Assembly (NCBI RefSeq): GCF_036013935.1
Contig: NZ_CP107902.1
Span: 5,365,001-5,429,000 of the forward strand
Length of the DNA: 64,000 nt
Direction of reading: 5' to 3'
Source of the DNA: Streptomyces sp. NBC_00461
GTDB taxonomy: Bacteria; Actinomycetota; Actinomycetes; Streptomycetales; Streptomycetaceae
Numbering within the stretch: the stretch's first letter is position 1; each line of letters opens with the position of its first letter. This document shows, piece after piece, positions 17,447-25,989 of this stretch. The translations under genes were made by a program, and so were the position numbers. Under the pieces are notes generated by a model that did not search any database, was not told the DNA's origin, and saw only the letters and a program-made list of their open reading frames with translations.

Positions 17447-18484
17447 ATGGAGCTGGAGACGGGGGCGGTCGCCGAGCAGACCGCGGCAGTGACTCGGGCG
17501 ACCGGAAAGCGCTCCGACAGGCGGCGCGGTGCGGGCAGATGGCGTCGAGGCGCCTTCGGCGCTCTCATCGCCGGCGCCGTGGTCCTCCCGCTCGCGGGGG
17601 CCGCCCGGCCCGCCGTTCCCGCCCCGGCCCCGGCGTCCCTCGCCCCCCTGACGGCATCGACCCTGGACGCCGCCTACATGGCGAACCGTGCCAACGCCGC
17701 CGAAGCCTCCCGTATGGCCGCCGCTGACGGCAACGACGAGCGGGCCGCGGCTGATCGCTCCATGGCCGACCCCTCCCGCCGCTTCCTCTCCTTCGACGGC
17801 CGCGGTCCGGGACAGGCGACGGAGGTCTTCGGCGACCTCGCCCACGCCGACCGCGTCGCGGTCCTGGTCCCGGGCTCCGACACCTCCGTCGACACCTACG
17901 ACCGGTTTCGCGCGGGTGCCCTCGCGCTGCACGAACGCCTGGTGAGGGAGGCCCCCGAGGGCGTACGGACGGCGGTCGTGGCCTGGCTCGGCTACCGGAC
18001 GCCGGACACGGTCAGCGCCACGGTCCTCACCGCGGGCCGCGCCGAGCAAGCGGCCCCGCGCCTGCGCGAGTTCATCGGCGAACTGCGCCGCACCGCAGGC
18101 CCGAACGCGGACATCTCGCTGCTCTGCCACTCCTACGGCACGGTCGTCTGCGGCCGTGCGGCGGCCGGTCTGGACGTGTCCGACATCGCCCTCGTCGGCA
18201 GCCCCGGCACGGGCGCGGACTCGGCGGCGGCCCTGCACACGCCGGCCCGCGTCTGGGCGGCGCGCGGCGGCGACGACTGGATCGCGGAGGTCCCGCACGT
18301 CGAGGCCGACCTGTTCGGCACGACCGTCGGCTTCGGTACCGATCCCGTCTCACCGGCCTTCGGCGCCCATGTCTTCGCGGCGGGTTCCGGCGGCCACAGC
18401 GACTACTTCAGGCCGGGCTCGGCGTCCCTGGCCAACCTCACCCGGATCGTCCTGGGCGACACGAAGGCGGTGACCCGTGCGTGA
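17447..18484 (+). CDS. Alpha/beta hydrolase, DUF1023-like, secreted or membrane-anchored
   Basis: 345 residues. A basic N-terminus (RSDRRRGAGRWRRG) precedes one hydrophobic helix (about 36-55, ending AGAARPA), probably a signal anchor. The catalytic part includes VAVLVPGSDTSVDTYDRF, the nucleophile elbow LLCHSYGTVVCG (Ser in H-S-Y-G), LVGSPGTGAD and a C-terminal His in SGGHSDYF, matching the DUF1023 alpha/beta hydrolases of actinobacteria. Substrate unknown. GAGGACG-type spacing supports the ATG. It overlaps the next gene by 8 bp and is preceded by the 19-bp repeated motif. Confidence 0.82.
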   Translation: MELETGAVAEQTAAVTRATGKRSDRRRGAGRWRRGAFGALIAGAVVLPLAGAARPAVPAPAPASLAPLTASTLDAAYMANRANAAEASRMAAADGNDERAAADRSMADPSRRFLSFDGRGPGQATEVFGDLAHADRVAVLVPGSDTSVDTYDRFRAGALALHERLVREAPEGVRTAVVAWLGYRTPDTVSATVLTAGRAEQAAPRLREFIGELRRTAGPNADISLLCHSYGTVVCGRAAAGLDVSDIALVGSPGTGADSAAALHTPARVWAARGGDDWIAEVPHVEADLFGTTVGFGTDPVSPAFGAHVFAAGSGGHSDYFRPGSASLANLTRIVLGDTKAVTRA

Positions 18485-19916
18485 GCCGAAGCAGGGTGCG
18501 CGAGGTCCGCTGCGGTTGGGCGGCGCTCTGAAGGGGCGCGGAGCTGTGACGTGTGCGGCTCCGTCGCGAGGGCGCGACCGGCTACGACGGTGCGACCAAA
18601 CACGTCAGCGCAACCAGCTACGACGGTGCCGCAACGAATCGACGGCAGAGCGCGGCACATCCCGCGGAGCACTTCGCGTGCGCCGCGCGTGGAACGGCAT
18701 ACGGCACTGGGACGGCTTACGACCGTGGGACGGCATACGACAGGGCGCCGACCGGATCGAGGCCGCCACTCCCGTGGGCCGGGACCGGGCCGTGGACGCC
18801 TTGCGCGCGCTCGCGATCCTCGGGGTGGTCCTGGGCCACTGGCTGGTCACTGCCCTGGTGGCGGACGGCGGCGCCCTGCACGCGTCGAGCCCCCTGCAGC
18901 CCATGCCGTGGCTGGCCCCGATCTCCTGGGCCTTCCAGACCCTGGCCGTGTTCCTCCTGGTGGGCGGCCACGTGGCGACCCGCAGCTACGCGGCGGCCCG
19001 AGCGAAGGGCACGCCGTACCGGCAGTGGCTGTCCGCCCGGCTGTCGCGGCTGTTCAAACCGGTGGCGGCGGTAGTGGCCCTCTGGACGGTCGCCGCGACG
19101 GCCCTGTTCCTTTCGGGCGCGGAGTTCGGGACGATCCGCACCCTGGTCAAGCCGGCTCTCTCGCCCCTGTGCTTCCTGGTGGTGTTCGCGGCGCTGACGG
19201 CGGCGACCCCGCTCGTCACCCGGCTCAACCCTCTGTGGCCGCTGGCCGTCGTCCTTCACGTGGACCTTCTCCGTTTCGGCCTCGGCGCCCCGCAGAGCCT
19301 CGGCTGGGTGAACCTGGCGGCGGGCTGGCTGGTGCCGTACACCCTGGGCGCGGCCTGGACCCGCGGCGAACTGGACAGCCGCCGGGCGGCCTTGACCCTG
19401 CTCGCCGGGGGTACGGCGGCGACGGCCGCGCTGGTCGCCCTCGCCCACTACCCGGCCTCGATGGTCGGCGTCCCGGGGGCGGCGATCTCGAACTTCAACC
19501 CGCCGACCCTGGCAGCGGTCACGTTCGGCCTCGCCCAGTGCGGCCTGGCGTTGCTCCTGCGTGACCGCCTGCGCCGGACCATGCGGCGGCCCCTGGCCTG
19601 GGCGGCGGTGGCCTTCGTGAACCTCTCCGCGATGACGATCTTCCTCTGGCACCAGACGGCCCTGATGGCGACCACGGCCGCCACCCTCCCGGCGGGCCAC
19701 CTCCCCGGCCTGCACACACCGCCCGACCACCTCGCCTGGGTCGGCTTCCGCCTGGCCTGGCTGCCCGTCTTCGCCCTGGCCCTCACGGTCTGCTGGACGG
19801 CCTTCCACTCGTACGAGCGTCGGGGCCCGCGGCGCACCGGTACCCGCCCGTCGCAGGTGGTCCGCGCCCACCTCGGCAGGCGCGAGACATCGGCGGGGGC
19901 GGTCCGACGTGCCTAG
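18477..19916 (+). CDS. Membrane acyltransferase family protein (N-terminus uncertain)
   Basis: About 10-11 hydrophobic helices and the acyltransferase-3 signature RDRAVDALRALAILGVVLGHW starting near residue 101, then LSRLFKPVAAV and MTIFLWHQTALM. Such proteins O-acylate sugars or lipids at the membrane. The GTG at 18477 overlaps the hydrolase stop by 8 bp. However, residues 1-99 are Arg-rich with rare codons (TTA at 18717, several ATA) and three 18-bp repeats (WNGIRH/WDGLRP/WDGIRQ), while another frame reads a more protein-like GTAYDR repeat. The true start could be GTG 18774, or a frameshift may lie near 18740-18775. Confidence 0.75.
   Translation: MREPKQGARGPLRLGGALKGRGAVTCAAPSRGRDRLRRCDQTRQRNQLRRCRNESTAERGTSRGALRVRRAWNGIRHWDGLRPWDGIRQGADRIEAATPVGRDRAVDALRALAILGVVLGHWLVTALVADGGALHASSPLQPMPWLAPISWAFQTLAVFLLVGGHVATRSYAAARAKGTPYRQWLSARLSRLFKPVAAVVALWTVAATALFLSGAEFGTIRTLVKPALSPLCFLVVFAALTAATPLVTRLNPLWPLAVVLHVDLLRFGLGAPQSLGWVNLAAGWLVPYTLGAAWTRGELDSRRAALTLLAGGTAATAALVALAHYPASMVGVPGAAISNFNPPTLAAVTFGLAQCGLALLLRDRLRRTMRRPLAWAAVAFVNLSAMTIFLWHQTALMATTAATLPAGHLPGLHTPPDHLAWVGFRLAWLPVFALALTVCWTAFHSYERRGPRRTGTRPSQVVRAHLGRRETSAGAVRRA
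18688..18741. repeat. Three 18-bp tandem repeats in the acyltransferase 5' region
   Basis: Units of the form TGG(A/G)ACGGC(A/T)TACGRC.. follow in tandem. In one frame they give W-[ND]-G-[IL]-R-x; in another they give GTAYDR-like units. A related TACGACGGTGC pair lies about 100 bp upstream. Confidence 0.75.
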
Positions 19917-19919
19917 GGT
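19914..19919 (+). promoter_or_regulatory. -10 box TAGGGT made from the upstream stop codon
   Basis: The TAG stop of the acyltransferase gene is the first half of TAGGGT. It ends 7 nt before the GTG start of the histidine kinase, with no ribosome-binding site between. Confidence 0.55.
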
Positions 19920-19926
19920 TGGCCGC

Positions 19927-21393
19927 GTGACGGAGACGGGGACCGGGCGGCCGGGCATCGGGCGGACGGGGGTCAGGCGGGTGCTCGCCGGCGGCCTGCA
20001 CTGGCTGCGCGTGTTGGGCGAGGACCTGGGGACGGTCCGCTGGGACCCGCTGCCCGCCTTCGGCCGGCTGCGCCGGCTGCCGCACGCCGTGCTGTACATC
20101 GCCGCGTTCGGGATCATGCTCGGCGGCACCGCGCAGCTCACGGACAACGGCCTGCTGGGCGCCGGCTTGGCTTTCGTGGTCGGGCCCGCGCTGGGCGGCG
20201 CGGTGATTCTCGGCATGCGGCGGCCGGTCCCGGCCTGGTGGCTGTCGACGGTGGCCTCCGTGGTGGCGGCCGTCGCGGTGCACGCCAAGCTGGCCGCCGG
20301 AGTGGTGCACCAGTTCACCTGGCCCTGGACCACGGCCGGGATCATCGCCCAGCTGCTCGTACTGCTGCTGCTCGCCCTGCGCGTGCGGGTCCGCGTGGCC
20401 GTTGAGGCGCTGGCCCTGACCCTGCTCGTCACCTATGTCCTGGAGGGCGTCTGGGGTGCGCCCGACCACCAGTCCACCGGCGTGATCACGAGCATCCTGT
20501 CGAGCGTCGTCGTACTGCTCGGCATCACGCTGCGCAGCCGGCGCGAGGCGCGCGCGGAGCTGGGACGGCTGGCCATGGTCACCGCCGAGGAGCGGGCGCG
20601 GCGCACGCTCCTGGAGGAGCGCAACCGCATCGCGCGCGAGCTGCACGACGTGGTCGCCCATCACATGTCCGTCATCTCCATCCAGGCACAGGTCGCCCCC
20701 CATCTCGTCGAGAACCCTTCCGAAGAGCTCAAGGAGAACCTTGAGGGCATCCGGCACAACGCTCTGGAGGCGCTGACCGAGCTGCGCCGGGTACTGGGCG
20801 TGCTGCGCTCGGAGGACCCCGACTCACGGGACGCGCTCGACGGCACCGGCAACGGCCCGCACACCCCGCAGCCCACCCTCGACCGGCTCGGCACGCTCGT
20901 CGAGAACACGCGGGCGGCCGGTCTGCGCGTGACCGTCGAGACCGTCGGCAGGCGCCGCCCGATGCCACCCGGCGTGGAGCTGTCGGCGTACCGGATCGTG
21001 CAGGAGGCGCTGAGCAACGTCCTGCGCCACGCACCGGGCGCGAGCGCCGCCGTCGTCGTCGACTACGGTCCCTACGGACTGCAGGTGAAAGTGACCAACT
21101 CGCCGCCGGACCGCCCCGCTCCCCAGTCGCCGGGTGCGGGACACGGGCTGCTCGGCATGCGGGAGCGGGCCGCGATGCTCGGCGGTGTTCTGAACGCGCG
21201 CGCGATGCCGGACGGGGGGTACAAGGTCGACGCCTTCATCCCGGTGCCCATGCGCGCCGAAGACCTGCTTGCCGAGGCGGCGCAGGACCCCGACGACGCG
21301 CAGGCCCGTGACGGCGGCCGGGCTCCCGCCCCCGACCACGCCCCCGACCACGCTTCCGACCACGCCCCCGACCTGAAGGACGACACCGTATGA
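19927..21393 (+). CDS. Sensor histidine kinase, NarL/DesK type (system 1)
   Basis: 488 residues: about six N-terminal membrane helices (residues 50-200), a coiled linker, a HisKA_3 dimerisation domain with phospho-accepting His in ERNRIARELHDVVAHHMSV, and an HATPase with ELSAYRIVQEALSNVLRHA (N box) and GAGHGLLGMRERA (G box). The tail has a PDHAPDHASDHAPD repeat. It overlaps its response regulator by 4 bp (ATGA). The membrane region has no large external loop, suggesting sensing within the membrane. It is paralogous to the kinase at 22205. Confidence 0.92.
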   Translation: MTETGTGRPGIGRTGVRRVLAGGLHWLRVLGEDLGTVRWDPLPAFGRLRRLPHAVLYIAAFGIMLGGTAQLTDNGLLGAGLAFVVGPALGGAVILGMRRPVPAWWLSTVASVVAAVAVHAKLAAGVVHQFTWPWTTAGIIAQLLVLLLLALRVRVRVAVEALALTLLVTYVLEGVWGAPDHQSTGVITSILSSVVVLLGITLRSRREARAELGRLAMVTAEERARRTLLEERNRIARELHDVVAHHMSVISIQAQVAPHLVENPSEELKENLEGIRHNALEALTELRRVLGVLRSEDPDSRDALDGTGNGPHTPQPTLDRLGTLVENTRAAGLRVTVETVGRRRPMPPGVELSAYRIVQEALSNVLRHAPGASAAVVVDYGPYGLQVKVTNSPPDRPAPQSPGAGHGLLGMRERAAMLGGVLNARAMPDGGYKVDAFIPVPMRAEDLLAEAAQDPDDAQARDGGRAPAPDHAPDHASDHAPDLKDDTV

Positions 21394-22070
21394 CGAGCAG
21401 CCGTAGCCCCATCCGCGTACTGATCGCCGACGACCAGCAGATGGTCCGGCAGGGCTTCACCGTGCTGCTCAACACCAAAGCTGACATCGAGGTGGTCGGC
21501 CAGGCGGTCGACGGCCTGGACGCCGTGGCCAAGGTCGCCGAGTTCGTCCCGGACGTCGTCCTGATGGACATCCGGATGCCCGAGCTCGACGGTATCGAGG
21601 CCACCCGCCGCATCACCGGGGCGACGCCCCACATCAAGGTGCTGGTGCTCACCACCTTCGACCTCGACGAGTACGTGTACGAAGCGCTGCGCGCGGGAGC
21701 GTCCGGGTTCCTCCTGAAGGACGCGTCGGCGGACCAGCTGGCCGAGGCGGTGCGGGTGGTGGCGGCCGGCGACGCGCTGCTGGCACCGGGCATCACCCGA
21801 CGGCTGATCGACCAGTTCTCCCGCCTGGACGGCCGGCCTCGCACCCCCCTCAAGGAGCGGGTCGGCGATCTGACCGAGCGCGAGACGGAGGTCCTCGCAC
21901 TGATCGCGGAGGGGTTGTCGAACGCGGAGATCGCCGAGCGCCTGGTCGTCGCCGAGCAGACGGTGAAGACCCATGTGGGCCGGATCCTGGTGAAGCTGGG
22001 CCTCAGGGACCGCACGCAGGCGGCGGTGTTCGCGTACGAGTCGGGGCTGGTACGGCCGTCCGGCTACTGA
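21390..22070 (+). CDS. LuxR/NarL-family response regulator (system 1)
   Basis: 226 residues: receiver domain with acidic pair DDQ (near 14-15), phospho-acceptor Asp in VVLMDIRMPELDG and switch residues TTFD and KDAS; C-terminal LuxR helix-turn-helix (LTERETEVLALIAEGLSNAEIAERLVVAEQTVKTHVGRILVKLGLRDR). ATGA overlap with the kinase indicates coupling. Near-identical in recognition helix to the regulator at 23569, so the two could bind similar DNA. Confidence 0.94.
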   Translation: MTSSRSPIRVLIADDQQMVRQGFTVLLNTKADIEVVGQAVDGLDAVAKVAEFVPDVVLMDIRMPELDGIEATRRITGATPHIKVLVLTTFDLDEYVYEALRAGASGFLLKDASADQLAEAVRVVAAGDALLAPGITRRLIDQFSRLDGRPRTPLKERVGDLTERETEVLALIAEGLSNAEIAERLVVAEQTVKTHVGRILVKLGLRDRTQAAVFAYESGLVRPSGY

Positions 22071-22121
22071 CGGCCGTCCGGCCACTGACCAGGAGCCTGC
22101 GTCGGCGGCCGTGTCGCGCCG

Positions 22122-22140
22122 TACCCGTAGTACCTGAGAG
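22122..22140. promoter_or_regulatory. 19-bp repeated motif, copy 2 (candidate operator)
   Basis: TACCCGTAGTACCTGAGAG, identical to 17321-17339. It is 64 bp before the second kinase start and about 52 bp before its -10 box, a fitting position for an activator site. Confidence 0.55.
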
Positions 22141-22191
22141 GGAGGCGGAAGGACCCTTCTCACTGGTGACGACCGCGCGCCCGCCACCGCC

Positions 22192-22197
22192 TACCGT
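22192..22197 (+). promoter_or_regulatory. -10 box TACCGT of a leaderless promoter
   Basis: TACCGT ends 7 nt before the GTG at 22205; no ribosome-binding site is present. Confidence 0.5.
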
Positions 22198-22204
22198 TTT
22201 CATC

Positions 22205-23572
22205 GTGACCGACACGACCCAGACGCAGCCGACGCCACCGGAGCCGCCGGACGGCGCCTTCGAGCCGTACAAGCCGCGCAGCCCCGAGTTCCGGGCGGCG
22301 ATGGACGCCCTGGGCGGGCTGCGGCAGGACCTGTTCCATGACGCGTTCGCCTACCGCCCGCTGCCTCGTGCGAGCGCTGACGGCCGTTTCGCCCGGCGGC
22401 TGTCCGGCCGGATGCGCGAGTACGTGACGTGGGCGCCGCACGCCCTGATCACGGCGGCCGGCCTCTTGGCGATGCTCATCGCCTCCAACGTCGGCTTCCG
22501 TGGCGCGGGCATCAACCTGGCGCTCGGGCTGCTCGCGCTGGCCCCGGTCCTGCTGACCATGGTCCGGCCGGTGGGCGCGTTCTGGCTGTCGATGGCCGCG
22601 ACCCCGGTCGCAGCGGTGTTCGACGGCTCCTGGGACGCTGACTGGCCGTGGCCGGCCGGCAGCTTCGCCTGCCAGCTGATGGTGCTCACGATCGTGGCCA
22701 TCCGCACCAGGCCGCGCACGGCCGCCTGGATGTGGGCGCTGACGGGGGTGTACGGGTTCCTGGCCGGCAGCTTCGGCGGCGGCCACTACTTCGGCTCGAA
22801 CACCGTGGAGCTGTTGTTCGTCTCGGCCATCGCCCTCCTCGCCGTCACCGTCTGGCACATTCGCCGGGACGCCCGGCAGGAGGTGACCGCGCAGCAGACG
22901 GTGACCGCGCACGAGCGTTCCCGGCGCACCCTGCTGGAGGAGCGCACGACGATCGCGCGCGAGCTGCACGACGTGGTCGCGCACCACATGTCGGTCGTCG
23001 CCATCCAGGCGGAGGCCGCCCCCTACCGGGTGGAGAACCCGCCGCCGGAGCTGGAGCGCGCCTTCGTCACCATCCGGGAGAACGCGGTCGCGGCGCTCGC
23101 CGAACTGCGCCGCGTGCTGGGCGTCGTCCGCGCCGAGGACTACGAGGCACCCGACGCCCCGCAGCCCACCCTCGGGGACCTGGACGCACTGCTCGCCAAT
23201 GTGCGGGACGCGGGCCTGAGCGTCGACAAGGCGGTGACCGGGGCGGTGCGCGAACTCCCGCAGGGCGTCGAGCTGTCGGCGTACCGCATCGTCCAGGAGG
23301 CGCTCAGCAACAGTCTGCGGCACGCGCCGGGTGCGAGCGCCAAGGTGGAGGTCTCCTACGTCCTCGGCGGCCTGGGCCTGCGCATAGTCAACGGCCCGCC
23401 GCCCGCGCCGAACCTGGTGAAGCCCTCGCCGGGTGCCGGGCACGGCATCACCGGCATGCGCGAGCGCGTCTCGATGCTGAACGGCGAGATGACGGCGGCC
23501 CGTACGAACGAGGGAGGCTACGAGGTGGCGGTGTTCCTGCCGGTCGCCGGCGTGACGGAGGGTGAGGCATGA
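22205..23572 (+). CDS. Sensor histidine kinase, NarL/DesK type (system 2)
   Basis: 455 residues with the same plan as the kinase at 19927: a cytosolic N-terminal 75 residues, about five membrane helices (residues 80-225), HisKA_3 with His in ERTTIARELHDVVAHHMSV, and an HATPase with ELSAYRIVQEALSNSLRHA and GAGHGITGMRERV. The catalytic halves of the two kinases align almost block for block while the sensor helices differ, as in a duplicated system with a new input. GTG start chosen because an upstream in-frame ATG (22166) lies before the -10 box. Confidence 0.92.
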   Translation: MTDTTQTQPTPPEPPDGAFEPYKPRSPEFRAAMDALGGLRQDLFHDAFAYRPLPRASADGRFARRLSGRMREYVTWAPHALITAAGLLAMLIASNVGFRGAGINLALGLLALAPVLLTMVRPVGAFWLSMAATPVAAVFDGSWDADWPWPAGSFACQLMVLTIVAIRTRPRTAAWMWALTGVYGFLAGSFGGGHYFGSNTVELLFVSAIALLAVTVWHIRRDARQEVTAQQTVTAHERSRRTLLEERTTIARELHDVVAHHMSVVAIQAEAAPYRVENPPPELERAFVTIRENAVAALAELRRVLGVVRAEDYEAPDAPQPTLGDLDALLANVRDAGLSVDKAVTGAVRELPQGVELSAYRIVQEALSNSLRHAPGASAKVEVSYVLGGLGLRIVNGPPPAPNLVKPSPGAGHGITGMRERVSMLNGEMTAARTNEGGYEVAVFLPVAGVTEGEA

Positions 23573-24234
23573 CCATCCGCGTCCTGATCGCGGACGATCA
23601 GATGATGGTGCGCGAGGGCTTCTCGGTCCTGCTGAACGCGATGCCGGACATCGAGGTCGTGGGCGAGGCGGTCAACGGCCGCGAGGCGGTCGACCGCGTC
23701 CGTGAACTGGCCCCCGACGTGGTCCTGATGGACATCCGCATGCCCGAAATGAACGGCATCGAGGCGACCCGGGAGATCGTGGCCGCCGACAGCCCGTCGA
23801 AGGTCCTCGTCCTCACGACCTTCGACCTCGACGAGTACGTGTACCAGGCGCTGCGCGCGGGAGCCTCCGGCTTCCTCCTCAAGGACGCCTCGGCCCGCCA
23901 ACTCGCGGACGGCGTAAGGGTGGTGGCCTCCGGTGAGGCACTCCTCGCACCGACCGTCACCAAGCGGCTGATCACGGAGTTCTCGAAGCTGTCCACGTCC
24001 CCTCGCCTCATGCAGTCCGCCCAGGCGGCGTACGGCGATCTGACCGAGCGTGAGACGGAGGTCCTGGTCCTGATCGCGCAGGGCCTGTCGAACGCGGAGA
24101 TCGCCGGGCGCCTCGTGGTCGCCGAGTCGACGATCAAGACCCACGTCAGCCGCATCCTGGTCAAGCTGGGCCTCAGGGACCGCACACAGGCTGCGGTGTT
24201 CGCGTACGAGGCGCGACTGGTGACACCGGGCTGA
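23569..24234 (+). CDS. LuxR/NarL-family response regulator (system 2)
   Basis: 221 residues: receiver with DDQ, phospho-acceptor Asp in VVLMDIRMPEMNG, TTFD and KDAS, then a LuxR helix-turn-helix (LTERETEVLVLIAQGLSNAEIAGRLVVAESTIKTHVSRILVKLGLRDR). ATGA overlap with its kinase. The linker between domains is longer than in the system 1 regulator (extra SPRLMQSAQAAYG). Confidence 0.94.
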   Translation: MTIRVLIADDQMMVREGFSVLLNAMPDIEVVGEAVNGREAVDRVRELAPDVVLMDIRMPEMNGIEATREIVAADSPSKVLVLTTFDLDEYVYQALRAGASGFLLKDASARQLADGVRVVASGEALLAPTVTKRLITEFSKLSTSPRLMQSAQAAYGDLTERETEVLVLIAQGLSNAEIAGRLVVAESTIKTHVSRILVKLGLRDRTQAAVFAYEARLVTPG

Positions 24235-24291
24235 CCGGCGGGCCGGCCGCCGGGGTGGCGGTCCCCGGCTGGCTGACCGGTGGGGTGGTGC

Positions 24292-25887
24292 TCAGGGCAG
24301 GCCGTTCCAGAAGGCGCAGTGGTGGTGGGTGGTGGTCTGGGTGGGGCCCGTGTGGTTCGGGGCCAGGGACTGGACGGCGTCGCTCGGCCAGTGCGGCGTA
24401 CCGGTGGCGTTGGGGTCGCCGGTGCGGGCGAAGCGGGTCCAGTAGTCGATCATGGTGTCGGCCAGGTGGTGCTGGGCCGGGGTCATGGTGCGGGGGCGGC
24501 CGCCGAGGTCGTACAGGTAGGGAAGCTCACTGGCATGGGGTGCGCCGAGGGGGAACGGTGGCGTGCCCGGGGTGAGCGGCGGGGCGTGCTCGTCGGCGAA
24601 CTCGTAGCGCCAGACGGGGACTTGGGCGCCGAGCAGGTCGCCGGTGCGCAGGGTGGGGCAGGCGAAGTCGGCGTCGCCGATGACCGCGCCGAACACTGGG
24701 CCGCCGTTCGACGGAGTCACCGGGTACTCGTGGACGATCGCGCTCGCCCGGTCCCGGCCGGGGAAGAAGGTGGCGGCGACGTCGGGCCAGGTCTCGGGGG
24801 TGACGGGGTTACCGGCCTGGATGATGCCGGCGGCCCAGCCGTTGCCCTCGTCGTGGTTGCCGCCGATGAGCACGGGCACGTGCGGGAAGCGGCCGGCGGC
24901 GACGGCGGTCGCGGGGTCGTGGGGCAGCAACGGCGTTCCGTAGGCGGGCTGTTGGTCGGTGGCCTGGGCGGCCAGCACACGGGAGACGCTCTTCCCGCGC
25001 AGACAGGCCAGGACGTGCCGGGCGGAGGAGCAGCCGGCCTTGGCCGCGAACCGTGCGCCGGTCTCACGCGCTGTGGGCAGTGAGGCGGCGGACGGGGCGA
25101 ACGGCCGGTCCGGGCGGCCGGTGCACGGCCCGCTCTGGATGATCGCCCGCTGGAAGAGCCCCACGGCGGCGGGCGAGGCGAGTTGGGCGCAGACGCTGTA
25201 GCCGCCGGCCGACTCGCCGGCCAGCGTCACGTTGCGCGGGTCGCCGCCGAAGGCGCCGATGCCGTCCCTGACCCAGCGCAGTGCCGCCTGCTGGTCGGCC
25301 AGGCCGAAGGTGCCGGAGCCGGGCAGTCCGGCGTGGGCGAGGAAACCGAGGGCGCCGAGGCGGTAGTTGACCGTGACGACCACGGCGTCGCCGCGGGTGG
25401 CCATGCGATGGGCGTCGTAGGAGCTGCCCGCGCCGGTCGTGAAGCCGCCGCCGTGCAGCCAGACGATCACCGGCCGCGGGTGCCGCGGGGTGGCGGCGTC
25501 CGGCGCGGTGACGTTCAGGTGGAGGCAGTCCTCGTCGGTGCTGCCACCGGGCACCTCGCCCGCCGCCTGCGGGCAGGCGCTCGCGGGCCGGGTCGCGTCC
25601 CGGGTCCCCGTCCAGGGCCTTGCCGGCTGGGGCGGCGCCCAGCGCAGGCGGCCCTCCGGAGGCGCCGCGTAGGGCAGGCCCTCGAAGGTGCGGTAGCCGT
25701 CGTGGGCGGTGCCCCGCACGGCGCCGTCGTGGGTGCGGACCACCGTCCCGACGGCCGGACGATCCACCTGTCGCGCCGACAGGGCAGGCTGCGTCCGCAG
25801 CGCGGGCCCGGCGGCCGTGGCGAACACGGCGGTCAGCGCGCAGGCAGCCAGGCTGGTCAGGCTGGTCAGGACACGGCGCGTGTTCAT
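24292..25887 (-). CDS. Secreted type-B carboxylesterase
   Basis: 531 residues with a signal peptide (basic MNTRRVLTS, hydrophobic LAACALTAVFATAAG). Type-B signatures: GLPYAAPPEGRLRWAPPQP, EDCLHLNV, the oxyanion HGGGF, the nucleophile elbow GESAGG, an acidic region GNHDEGNG and a C-terminal His in a HHHC stretch. It would hydrolyse esters outside the cell; substrate unknown. The start at 25887 (MNTRRVL) is preferred, but two further in-frame ATGs (25905, 25923) each have the same upstream GGGGAAACG sequence because the ribosome-binding site/start unit is tandemly duplicated. Confidence 0.88.
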   Translation of the reverse strand: MNTRRVLTSLTSLAACALTAVFATAAGPALRTQPALSARQVDRPAVGTVVRTHDGAVRGTAHDGYRTFEGLPYAAPPEGRLRWAPPQPARPWTGTRDATRPASACPQAAGEVPGGSTDEDCLHLNVTAPDAATPRHPRPVIVWLHGGGFTTGAGSSYDAHRMATRGDAVVVTVNYRLGALGFLAHAGLPGSGTFGLADQQAALRWVRDGIGAFGGDPRNVTLAGESAGGYSVCAQLASPAAVGLFQRAIIQSGPCTGRPDRPFAPSAASLPTARETGARFAAKAGCSSARHVLACLRGKSVSRVLAAQATDQQPAYGTPLLPHDPATAVAAGRFPHVPVLIGGNHDEGNGWAAGIIQAGNPVTPETWPDVAATFFPGRDRASAIVHEYPVTPSNGGPVFGAVIGDADFACPTLRTGDLLGAQVPVWRYEFADEHAPPLTPGTPPFPLGAPHASELPYLYDLGGRPRTMTPAQHHLADTMIDYWTRFARTGDPNATGTPHWPSDAVQSLAPNHTGPTQTTTHHHCAFWNGLP

Positions 25888-25934
25888 ACGTTTCCCCCGT
25901 TTCATACGTTTCCCCCGTTTCATGCGTTTCCCCG
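25888..25934. repeat. Tandemly duplicated RBS-plus-start unit
   Basis: On the minus strand the 18-bp unit ATGAAACGGGGGAAACGT occurs twice (25906-25923, 25888-25905), preceded by a third partial GGGGAAACGC. Each unit supplies a G-rich site 6 nt before the next ATG. Confidence 0.9.
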
Positions 25935-25989
25935 TCTCTTGGATCGCCCGGCTTCCTGGCCCCGGGTTCTCGGGTTCTGGTGCTGTCGG

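Noticed and set aside
18717..20432. 571-codon minus-strand frame over acyltransferase and kinase
   Set aside because: Antisense, low-complexity, no ribosome-binding site.
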